Source of the DNA: Bacteroidales bacterium
GTDB lineage: Bacteria > Bacteroidota > Bacteroidia > Bacteroidales > F082
Direction: 5' to 3'
Length of the DNA stretch: 64,000 bases
Assembly (NCBI GenBank): GCA_023229135.1
Contig: JALNZT010000022.1
Location: 6,546 to 70,545, forward strand
The notes under the pieces were generated by a model. That model was not told the DNA's origin and did no database searches. It saw only the letters and a program-made list of their open reading frames with translations. Below, one piece after another: positions 9,978 through 16,920 of this stretch. Position 1 is the stretch's first letter. Each line of letters begins with the position of its first letter. The translations under genes were made by a program, and so were the position numbers.

Positions 9978-11246
9978 GTGAAATTAAGGCGAAGAAGAAA
10001 ATTAGTCACCTACTTAAATATCTTAGACCAACCCATACAGTTGAGTCCATTCGTTTTCAGCCGAACCTTTCTGTTATGGGCATTTCTTGGGCTAATAGGT
10101 GGAGTTATAGCTGGCGTCTATTGGATTAGTCTGGAGTTTTTGACGCACACCTTAGCGCTGTTTGATGGCTGGAAAGTTATTCCTGTGATGACGGTTGGCG
10201 GACTTTTAGCCGGTTTGGTGATTTATTTCATTGGCGATCCCGGCGAAATACAGCTGATCGTGAACAACATACGCTTCAACAAAGGAAAACTTGACCCAAA
10301 AAACAATCCTTCAATGATTTTCTCTTCTTTAATATGTATTGCTTCCGGTGGCAGCCTCGGCCCTGAATCACCATTGGTGCAGATTACAGGCTCAACCGGA
10401 ACATGGCTGGGAAAGCTTTTCAGGATAAAAGGAGAAGAGTTGAGGTCGTTGAGCATTGCCGGAATGGCATCAGGATTTACAGCCTTATTCGGCGCTCCTT
10501 TAGGCGGCAGCTTGTTCTCGCTGGAAATCCTTCATCATAAGTACGCGCTTGAATATTATAAAGCGATTATCCCCGCTTTCGTGGCAAGTAGCTTCAGTTA
10601 TTTGGTGTTTACGATAATCATCCAATTAGGACTTGGTCCGACATGGGACTTGTCTGCCTACGAATATTCGGGAATTTATGACTTTGGCTATGCTGTTTTA
10701 TTCGCGATTGTTGGAGCAGCTTTAGGATGGGGTTTTATTTTTTGCACCAAGTTTTTCAAAACCATCTTCGAAAAACGACCAATTCCCATTTATTTAAGGA
10801 CGATGATAGGCGGAATTGCACTCGGAATTATAGCTTTTTATTTTCCGATAACACGCTACTTTGGCCACCACGAAATCAACGAATTGCTGTCAGGTGATTT
10901 CTCCTTAAAGCTGCTATTTGCCATATTATTTTTCAAAATCATTGCTATCTCAATAACCGTAACATCAGGCTGGAGAGGCGGGTTTATCATTCCGCTGTTT
11001 TTTGTTGGCGCAACTTTAGGTTTAATATTACATCAATTATTCCCGGCAATAAACATGACTTTAGCTATCGTAAGTTGCATGGCTGCCATAAACGCCTGCG
11101 TAACCCGAACTCCAATGAGTACAACGATTCTGCTGGCCACCTTAACAGGATTTGGACATTTTATTCCGATACTGTTCGCAAGCCTGACAGGTTATTTCCT
11201 GGCGCCAAGAATACCTTTTATTGGCGCACAAATGGAGGAGGACTGA
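9978..11246 (+). CDS. CLC-family chloride channel/transporter lacking the usual gating glutamate
   Basis: 422 residues with about ten hydrophobic segments, an integral inner-membrane protein of the voltage-gated chloride channel family. Supporting motifs are SGGSLGPESPLVQ (the position of GREGP in CLC-ec1), FGAPLGGSLFSLEI (helix H-I region) and SGWRGGFIIPLFFVGA (the GxFxP-type selectivity motif near the C-terminal half). The gating glutamate of CLC-ec1 (GREGP) is replaced by Leu (GSLGP), and the inner proton-pathway glutamate seems not conserved, so coupled proton exchange is doubtful. The ORF opens with GTG at 9978 (MKLRRRRK); no better upstream start exists, and the next Met lies inside the membrane domain. 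It has no CBS domains. It lies between the BRO-N remnant and the toxin-antitoxin debris. Confidence 0.8.
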   Translation: MKLRRRRKLVTYLNILDQPIQLSPFVFSRTFLLWAFLGLIGGVIAGVYWISLEFLTHTLALFDGWKVIPVMTVGGLLAGLVIYFIGDPGEIQLIVNNIRFNKGKLDPKNNPSMIFSSLICIASGGSLGPESPLVQITGSTGTWLGKLFRIKGEELRSLSIAGMASGFTALFGAPLGGSLFSLEILHHKYALEYYKAIIPAFVASSFSYLVFTIIIQLGLGPTWDLSAYEYSGIYDFGYAVLFAIVGAALGWGFIFCTKFFKTIFEKRPIPIYLRTMIGGIALGIIAFYFPITRYFGHHEINELLSGDFSLKLLFAILFFKIIAISITVTSGWRGGFIIPLFFVGATLGLILHQLFPAINMTLAIVSCMAAINACVTRTPMSTTILLATLTGFGHFIPILFASLTGYFLAPRIPFIGAQMEED

Positions 11247-11413
11247 GAAACAGCTCGAATGAAATTATCTCACCATAAAATCCTGCCATTCAATTTAATG
11301 AATAGCAAAGTGATGGTTGAATTAAGAAGGCTATTTTTTTGGCAATAGCATATTGTTTATAAAAACTTGACCTCCTTTTCAGCTGCAATTAATCATTTGA
11401 CGTACATTTAATC
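11247..11413. other. Short gap before the first antitoxin fragment
   Basis: AT-rich, without a coding signal. Its last ~40 bp resemble the leader before the second antitoxin copy near 20.2 kb (shared CAATTAAT and TACATT words just before the ATG), so it may retain that gene's old promoter. Confidence 0.3.
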
Positions 11414-11538
11414 ATGCAAATTGAAAGAACAAATAAAGAAATACTAATCCGGCTATCTTCCGGAACGGATTTAGTCGGGCTTCAGCGGATTATAGACTAC
11501 CTGAAGTTCCGTGAAATAGCATCTAAAAGCAAAGCTCC
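11413..11538 (+). repeat. Left copy of the 126-bp direct repeat flanking the restriction locus
   Basis: By eye 123 of 126 bases match 20212-20337 in the same orientation; the differences are one in the middle (GTCGGGC against GTCGGAC) and two near the right end. The repeat is the first ~42 codons of an antitoxin-like gene. The two copies are 8.8 kb apart and enclose an antitoxin/toxin remnant plus the whole type I restriction-modification locus. Confidence 0.9.
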
Positions 11539-11563
11539 GCTAACAACTGCTGGAGAAATTTAA
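11414..11563 (+). pseudogene. Truncated antitoxin gene (5' part only)
   Basis: A 49-codon ORF beginning MQIERTNKEILIRLSS and reading through GTDLVGLQRIIDYLKFREI. The first ~42 codons equal the antitoxin near 20.2 kb, but the sequence then departs, and the C-terminal toxin-binding part (SWWDKNKSRFAK in the other copy) is missing. It could still make a short DNA-binding peptide, but as an antitoxin it is incomplete. There is no partner toxin beside it. Confidence 0.65.
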
Positions 11564-11623
11564 ACAGCTAAAATGAAAATTACTGATAAAAAAGCTAACT
11601 TTATTTTAATAAACGTTGGAATT

Positions 11624-11845
11624 ATGAGTGTAGAAGTCACAAAATTACAGTTAATGCCTCTTTTACTGCAAATGCAGAAAGAAAGTCTCTTAGAGAAACT
11701 CAAAACAGTTTTTGAAGAAGAGCAAGTAGATTGGTGGAGTGAAATGTCCGAAAAAGAACAAGAAGAAATCAAAACAGGTTTAACTCAAGCAGAAACAGGC
11801 GATTATATAGCTAATGAAACTGTATTGAAACGTTTTGATGGATAA
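11624..11845 (+). CDS. RelB/ParD-like antitoxin, probably orphaned
   Basis: 73 residues from the preferred ATG at 11624 (MSVEVTKLQL); an upstream in-frame ATG at 11573 would add 17 residues (MKITDKKANFILINVGI) that do not look like part of the family. The C-terminal half, WWSEMSEKEQEEIKTGLTQA followed by ETGDYIANETVLKRF, resembles the pattern 'WWDELSEEEREAIEEGLAQLERGEGIPHEEVMKRF' of small addiction-module antitoxins. The stop overlaps the start of the next small ORF (11838), which carries only the tail of a RelE/ParE-type toxin. The antitoxin is intact but its toxin is not, so it is probably a relic or an anti-addiction gene (inference). Confidence 0.6.
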   Translation: MSVEVTKLQLMPLLLQMQKESLLEKLKTVFEEEQVDWWSEMSEKEQEEIKTGLTQAETGDYIANETVLKRFDG

Positions 11846-11936
11846 AAGCAATTATATAATCTACCGGATTCAACCTGAAAAGAAGTTGGTAGAAACGATT
11901 AATTTTAGAGGAACAAAACAAAAACCTACGAAGTAA
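11838..11936 (+). pseudogene. Remnant of a RelE/ParE-family toxin (C-terminal ~30 residues)
   Basis: A 32-residue ORF, MDKSNYIIYRIQPEKKLVE then TINFRGTKQKPTK, starting inside the antitoxin gene. It matches the C-terminal strands of RelE/ParE toxins (YIIIYRIxEKxIEIxRIFxxRQNPKKL, recalled pattern). The N-terminal ~60 residues that build the toxin fold are absent. The overlap with the antitoxin stop is the usual operon geometry, so an internal deletion probably removed most of the toxin. Confidence 0.6.
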
Positions 11937-12266
11937 AAGCACTAAAAGCCCAGCGGCAATACGCTTGTTTTAGCTAGCTGGTAATCGCCCTACAACGGTA
12001 ACGGATATTGAGTACGCAATAAAAACACAGCCTAAAAAAAACAAAAACTCCAGTTGATGTCTTGTGCTGCTTTTTAAAATGAATTATTCCCTATATTCGT
12101 TGCATAAATCTGCACCATCAAAAAATGAAAAGCTGCCTATTATTTCTAATTTCACCTGTTATATATACAGCTTTTGGGGTTTTAGGGTTTAACTATAAAC
12201 GGATTAGCATTTTGCCAAAAAAAGGATGCAACAAGAACTTAATTTGAAATAAAACGAAATATAATA
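11937..12266 (+). promoter_or_regulatory. Leader region of the restriction-modification operon
   Basis: 330 bp without a supported gene. A TATATTCGTTGC word at about 12092-12103, a weak fit to TAnnTTTG, is the best candidate -7 element for hsdM and would leave a long leader. A 40-codon ORF from 12125 with a hydrophobic start (MKSCLLFLISPVIYTAFG) is possible but unsupported. Confidence 0.3.
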
Positions 12267-13829
12267 ATGACCAAAGAACAAGAACGTGACGAACTCCACC
12301 GCACCATCTGGCAAATTGCCAACGATTTAAGGGGTAGCGTCACTGGCTGGGATTTTAAATCGTATGTGCTGGGGATGTTGTTTTATCGGTTTATCTCCGA
12401 AAATCTTAGCGTTTATATCAACAAAGAAGAACAGCGTACCGGAAATAAAAGTTTTGATTATGCTAAGTTGTCCGATAATGATGCCGAATTTGGCAGAGCC
12501 GACACGGTGAAAGAAAAAGGCTTTTACATCCTTCCTTCCGAGCTATTTACGAATGTTTGCCGGAAAGCTAAAAACGATGCCAACCTCAATGAAACCCTGT
12601 TTACTGTTTTTAAAAACATCGAAAATTCAGCGAAGGGAACCGACAGCGAGGATGATTTACGTGGCTTGTTCGACGATATTGACGTGAACAGCAACAAGCT
12701 GGGAGGAACCGTAATAAAACGGAACCAAACCTTGGTCAAAATTATTGAAGCCATTGGTGGATTAAAGCTGGGCGACTACCAGGACAACACCAACGACCTC
12801 TTTGGCGATGCTTACGAATATCTTATGACCATGTATGCCAGCGATGCCGGCAAATCAGGTGGCGAATTCTTTACTCCGCAGGAAGTTTCAGAGCTGCTTG
12901 CCGAAATGACGGTGGTTGGCAAAAAGCAGGTTAATAAAGTGTACGACCCTTGCTGTGGCTCTGGTTCACTGCTGTTAAAGTTCGCCAAGGTACTGGGCAA
13001 AGAGAATGTGCGGCAGGGATTTTACGGCCAGGAAACGGAATTGACCACCTACAACCTGTGCCGCATCAATATGTTTTTGCACGACATTAATTATGAGAAA
13101 TTTAATATTGCCCACGGCGATACCTTAACAGAGCCGAAACACTGGGATGATGAACCTTTTGATGCCATTGTCTCCAATCCGCCCTATTCCATAAGATGGG
13201 AAGGCGATGCCAATCCTTTGTTGATTAACGACCCCCGCTTTTCGCCGGCTGGCGTGCTTGCCCCAAAGAGCAAAGCCGACCTGGCTTTTACCATGCACAT
13301 GCTTTCATGGCTTTCCACCTCCGGTGTAGCTGCCATTGTTGAGTTTCCGGGAGTGCTATACCGAAGTGGTGCCGAACAAAAAATTCGTAAATACCTGATT
13401 GACAACAATTACATTGATACGGTGATTCAGTTACCGCCCAATTTATTCTTCGGAACAAGCATTGCCACTTGTGTTATTGTGCTTAAAAAAAGCAAAAAAG
13501 ACAACGCTACGCTGTTTATTGATGCCTCAGCCGAATTTGTGCGAGCAGGCAATAAAAACAAACTTAGCGAGGCCAACCGCAATAAGATACTCAATGCTTT
13601 TGTTGAACGCAAAGATATAGACCATTTTGCGCGCCTTGTACCCAATGCCGAAATTGCTGAAAACGATTATAATATTGCCATAAGCAGCTATGTGGAACAA
13701 GAGGATACTACTGAGGCAATAGATATTGAAAAACTGAATGCCCACATCGCGGATATTGTGATAAAGCAAAACAAGCTACGTACAGCCATTGATGAAATTG
13801 TGGCGGATTTGGAAGGAACTTCTATATGA
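12267..13829 (+). CDS. hsdM: Type I restriction-modification methyltransferase subunit
   Basis: 520 residues. The N-terminal HsdM helical domain (about 1-140) is followed by an N6-adenine methyltransferase domain (about 150-470). Motif I reads VYDPCCGSGSLLLKF (near residue 225) and motif IV reads SNPPYS (near 303); GGEFFTPQEVSELLAEM is the typical type I HsdM entry segment. It methylates adenine in the target chosen by HsdS and, with HsdR, forms the restriction complex in the cytoplasm. It is the first gene of a run of five on the same strand and overlaps the next gene by ATGA (13826-13829). All catalytic motifs are present. Confidence 0.95.
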   Translation: MTKEQERDELHRTIWQIANDLRGSVTGWDFKSYVLGMLFYRFISENLSVYINKEEQRTGNKSFDYAKLSDNDAEFGRADTVKEKGFYILPSELFTNVCRKAKNDANLNETLFTVFKNIENSAKGTDSEDDLRGLFDDIDVNSNKLGGTVIKRNQTLVKIIEAIGGLKLGDYQDNTNDLFGDAYEYLMTMYASDAGKSGGEFFTPQEVSELLAEMTVVGKKQVNKVYDPCCGSGSLLLKFAKVLGKENVRQGFYGQETELTTYNLCRINMFLHDINYEKFNIAHGDTLTEPKHWDDEPFDAIVSNPPYSIRWEGDANPLLINDPRFSPAGVLAPKSKADLAFTMHMLSWLSTSGVAAIVEFPGVLYRSGAEQKIRKYLIDNNYIDTVIQLPPNLFFGTSIATCVIVLKKSKKDNATLFIDASAEFVRAGNKNKLSEANRNKILNAFVERKDIDHFARLVPNAEIAENDYNIAISSYVEQEDTTEAIDIEKLNAHIADIVIKQNKLRTAIDEIVADLEGTSI

Positions 13830-14881
13830 AAAAAGTGAAGCCCACAAAAACGGCATCCAAAGCGGAGATAAATAACCTATACGCCGATGTTTGTGGCATT
13901 ATCGAGGGTAGTCGCCAGCGGATAGCAACCACCGTTAATGCCGAAATATGCTTGATGCACTGGCAAATAGGTTTTCGCATCAAAGACGATGTGCTCTACA
14001 ACCAAAGAGCCGAATATGGCAAACAGATAGTGAAAAATTTATCAGACAAACTGACTGCACAATTTGGTAAAGGCTGGGGTTACGAAAAATTGAAACATTG
14101 TGTACGCAGCGCGTACCTTTTCTCAGAAGAAGACATTCGGTACGCAGTGCGTACCCAATTGACCTGGACACACCTTCGCTCTTTAATGAGCATCGACGAT
14201 GAATTAAAGCGGTCGTTTTACATGGAAATGACCCGAATTGAACATTGGGATACCCGCACCCTCGACAAGAAAATCGATTCTATGCTATACGAACGTACTG
14301 CATTGAGCCAAAAACCTGAAGAACTGATAAAATTAGAGCTTGAAAAAATAAAATCAACCAATACATTAACCCCAGATGTGGTCTTCCGTAGCAGCTATTT
14401 CCTTGACGCAATCGGACTGGTTGATGTGTATTCCGAAAAAGAGTTGGAAGATGCTATTCTGGTGAACCTGCAAATTTTCATCAGAGAAATGGGAAACGAT
14501 TTTGCTTTTCTCGACCGCCAAAAGAGAATTACCATCGATGCTACCGACTATTTTATCGACCTCTTATTTTATCACCGTGGCCTGAAACGATTGGTGGCCA
14601 TCGACCTGAAGCTTGGGAAATTTAAACCTGCGTATGAAGGGCAAATGCTACTTTATTTAAGATATTTGAATAAAAATGAACGCAAAGAAGGCGAAGAATC
14701 GCCTATCGGACTGGTGCTGTGCAACGAAGGAAATACCGAACATATCGAATACCTGATGCTCGAAGATAGCAACATCAAGGTAGCTCAATATTTTACACAG
14801 CTACCCGACAAAAAGCTGCTCAGCGAAAAACTACAACGTGCTATTGCCATTGCACGAGATCAATACGCAAATAAGCAATAA
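13826..14881 (+). CDS. DUF1016/YhcG-family PD-(D/E)XK nuclease-like protein within the type I RM operon
   Basis: 351 residues. The N-terminal half (about 20-170) is the DUF1016 helical domain (AEICLMHWQIGFRI, YGKQIVKNLS, TWTHLRSLM). The C-terminal half (about 185-345) is a PD-(D/E)XK nuclease fold: a D in DYFIDLLFYHRGLKRLVAID, then DLKLGKF in place of the usual ExK, followed by GQMLLYLRYLNK. Members are commonly found inside type I restriction loci and near mobile elements; their job is not established. It starts inside the hsdM stop codon and ends 2 bp before hsdS, so co-translation with both is likely. If the nuclease is active, the D-x-K variant of the third motif needs checking against homologues. 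Confidence 0.85.
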   Translation: MKKVKPTKTASKAEINNLYADVCGIIEGSRQRIATTVNAEICLMHWQIGFRIKDDVLYNQRAEYGKQIVKNLSDKLTAQFGKGWGYEKLKHCVRSAYLFSEEDIRYAVRTQLTWTHLRSLMSIDDELKRSFYMEMTRIEHWDTRTLDKKIDSMLYERTALSQKPEELIKLELEKIKSTNTLTPDVVFRSSYFLDAIGLVDVYSEKELEDAILVNLQIFIREMGNDFAFLDRQKRITIDATDYFIDLLFYHRGLKRLVAIDLKLGKFKPAYEGQMLLYLRYLNKNERKEGEESPIGLVLCNEGNTEHIEYLMLEDSNIKVAQYFTQLPDKKLLSEKLQRAIAIARDQYANKQ

Positions 14882-14883
14882 AC

Positions 14884-16065
14884 ATGAATAAAATAGAACA
14901 ACTTATTCAGCAGCTTTGCCCCGATGGTGTGGAGTTTAAGGAATTACAGGAAGTAGTATACCTTACGATGGGAACCTCTCCAGCCGGAAATACTTTTGTT
15001 TCAAATCCAAATGATGGAATTGAATTTCACCAAGGAAAAACTTCTTTTGGAAATGAAATAATAAAGCATTCTAGTATTTATACTACAAGTCCAATAAAAG
15101 TTGCAGAGCCAAATAGTTTAATTATGAGCGTTCGTGCCCCTGTTGGTGATACAAATTTGACGAATAGAAAAATTGCAATAGGACGTGGATTATGTTCAAT
15201 GGTAGGGAAAAACGCTTTAATGACCAAATTTCTGTATTATTTTATAAATGAGAATATTAATACATTTAAAAACAAGAGTAATGGTTCAACGTTTGAAGCA
15301 ATAAATACACAAGAAATTAAAAAAATCAAAATCCCCATCCCCCCGCTCCCCATCCAGCAAGAAATAGTAACTATCCTCGACAAGTTCACCCGGCTGGAGG
15401 CGGAACTGGAGGCGGAACTGGAGGCGCGGCGCAAACAATATGAATATTACCGCAATGAATTATTGAATTTTGATGGGAAAGAAGTGGAGTGGAAGATGCT
15501 GGGGGAGGTTGGAAAAGTCTGCATGTGCAAAAGAGTTATGAAATATGAAACTAAATCGATGGGCGATATCCCATTTTACAAAATCGGAACATTTGGAAAA
15601 GAGGCAGATGCTTTTATATCAAAAAAATTGCATGATGATTACAAAAGAAGATTTTCATTTCCAAAGATTGGAGATATTCTAATATCAGCTTCTGGAACAA
15701 TTGGACGAACGGTAGTTTATGATGGCAAACCTGCCTATTTTCAAGATTCAAATATTGTGTGGATTGACAATGATGAATGTAAAGTGACGAATAGGTTTTT
15801 GTCTTATTACTACAAAATTGTTGAGTGGAAAGTTGATGGTGGAACAATTTCAAGACTTTATAACGATAATCTTGCAAAAACTAAAATCCCCATCCCACCC
15901 CTTTCCGAGCAAAACCGCATTGTTGAGATATTGGATAAATTTGATGCATTGGTGGCTTCGACAAGCTCAGCCACCGAAGGCTTACCAGCCGAGATAGCCG
16001 CGCGGCGGAAGCAGTATGAATATTACCGGGGCAAATTGTTGGACTTTAGACCGTTAAAAAAATAG
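14884..16065 (+). CDS. hsdS: Type I restriction-modification specificity subunit
   Basis: 393 residues with the usual two-fold design: target-recognition domain 1 (about 10-145), conserved helix 1 (about 150-195), target-recognition domain 2 (about 200-330), conserved helix 2 (about 335-390). The two conserved regions are near copies: IPIPPLPIQQEIVTILDKF against IPIPPLSEQNRIVEILDKF, and ARRKQYEYYRNELL against ARRKQYEYYRGKLL. The first helix contains a 12-bp tandem repeat encoding LEAE. The recognition domains are clearly more AT-rich than the conserved parts, as expected where these domains are exchanged. It reads directly after the DUF1016 gene (2-bp gap) and pairs with HsdM to set the methylation site. 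Confidence 0.93.
   Translation: MNKIEQLIQQLCPDGVEFKELQEVVYLTMGTSPAGNTFVSNPNDGIEFHQGKTSFGNEIIKHSSIYTTSPIKVAEPNSLIMSVRAPVGDTNLTNRKIAIGRGLCSMVGKNALMTKFLYYFINENINTFKNKSNGSTFEAINTQEIKKIKIPIPPLPIQQEIVTILDKFTRLEAELEAELEARRKQYEYYRNELLNFDGKEVEWKMLGEVGKVCMCKRVMKYETKSMGDIPFYKIGTFGKEADAFISKKLHDDYKRRFSFPKIGDILISASGTIGRTVVYDGKPAYFQDSNIVWIDNDECKVTNRFLSYYYKIVEWKVDGGTISRLYNDNLAKTKIPIPPLSEQNRIVEILDKFDALVASTSSATEGLPAEIAARRKQYEYYRGKLLDFRPLKK
15327..15470 (+). repeat. hsdS conserved region 1, homologous to 15882-16045
   Basis: This segment, starting AAAATCCCCATCCC and ending in the codons for RRKQYEYYR, repeats in direct orientation at the end of hsdS with about the same order of codons. The pair flanks target-recognition domain 2, the geometry that allows domain swapping or loss by recombination. 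Confidence 0.75.
15394..15426 (+). repeat. 12-bp tandem repeat in the hsdS spacer helix
   Basis: The unit CTGGAGGCGGAA (Leu-Glu-Ala-Glu) occurs twice in full, followed by a 9-bp partial unit. The 12-bp length keeps the reading frame, so slippage adds or removes four residues from the helix between the two recognition domains. In EcoR124-type enzymes the same kind of 12-bp change alters the spacer of the recognition site. Confidence 0.85.
15882..16045 (+). repeat. hsdS conserved region 2, homologous to 15327-15470
   Basis: Second copy of the hsdS conserved segment; it lacks the 12-bp LEAE repeat and has instead a short insert (STSSATEGLPAEIAARRKQ). Confidence 0.75.
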
Positions 16066-16104
16066 ATGACCAAAAGATGTTCATTATACAAAACTGATTT
16101 TTTT

Positions 16105-16905
16105 ATGGCAAAACTGATCATTAAAAACAAGGAAATAACCATTATTAAGATCAATAATAATGACTACATTTCATTGACTGATATGTTGAGGGCAAAAGAC
16201 GGTGATTTCTTTATTTCCGATTGGCTCAGAAATAGAAACACGCTTGAATACCTTGGTATTTGGGAGAAACTCTACAACCTTGATTTTAATTATGGCGAAT
16301 TCGCCACAATAAGAAATCAGGCAGGATTAAACAGTTTTAAAATAAGTGTAAAAGAGTTTGTGCAAAAAACGAATGCAATCAGCATTCAGGCTAAAACCGG
16401 AAGATATGGGGGAACCTATGCCCACAAAGACATTGCTTTTGAGTTTGGGATGTGGATTAGCCCCGAATTTAAAATCTATTTGGTGCGTGAATTTCAGCGG
16501 CTCAAAGAAGAAGAACAAACACAACTGGGTTGGTCTGCAAAACGCGAACTTTCAAAAATAAACTACCATATACACACCGATGCTGTTAAGCAAAAACTCC
16601 TTCCGGCAGAACTTACCGCACAACAAATATCGAATGTATATGCCAACGAAGCCGATGTGCTGAATATGGCTCTGTTTGGTATCACCGCCAAACAATGGCG
16701 GGATGTAAATCCCGAACTGAAAGGGAACATCCGCGACTATGGTTCGATTAACGAACTTATTTGCCTCTCGAATATAGAAAACCTGAACGCCGTTTTTATA
16801 AACGAAAATATGCCACAAAGCGAACGATTGGTTAAACTCAATCAAATTGCCATTCAGCAAATGAAAATATTGCAGGAAGTAGAAAACAGGAAGCATTTGA
16901 AATAA
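16105..16905 (+). CDS. KilA-N domain protein encoded between hsdS and hsdR
   Basis: 266 residues from the ATG at 16105 (MAKLIIKNKEI). The frame is open upstream to an ATG at 16066, directly after the hsdS stop, which would add 13 residues; I prefer 16105 because family members begin at this point. Residues about 5-125 form a KilA-N DNA-binding domain (NNNDYISLTDMLRA, GGTYAHKDIAFEFGMWISPE, FKIYLVREFQRLKEEE). The rest is a conserved C-terminal extension (NYHIHTDAVKQKLLP, LFGITAKQWRDVNPELKGNI). KilA-N proteins are known from phages, and this long form occurs in type I restriction operons of Bacteroidota, where it may regulate or modulate the system (inference). It begins at most 39 bp after hsdS and ends 15 bp before hsdR. 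Confidence 0.85.
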   Translation: MAKLIIKNKEITIIKINNNDYISLTDMLRAKDGDFFISDWLRNRNTLEYLGIWEKLYNLDFNYGEFATIRNQAGLNSFKISVKEFVQKTNAISIQAKTGRYGGTYAHKDIAFEFGMWISPEFKIYLVREFQRLKEEEQTQLGWSAKRELSKINYHIHTDAVKQKLLPAELTAQQISNVYANEADVLNMALFGITAKQWRDVNPELKGNIRDYGSINELICLSNIENLNAVFINENMPQSERLVKLNQIAIQQMKILQEVENRKHLK

Positions 16906-16920
16906 AACCCAAACAGAAAA

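Noticed and set aside
12125..12247. 40-codon ORF before hsdM with a hydrophobic start
   Set aside because: No family resemblance or conserved end; too short to support.
15394..15426. CRISPR-like short repeats
   Set aside because: The repeats are tandem, 12 bp and in frame inside hsdS, with no spacers; no CRISPR array was seen anywhere in the window.
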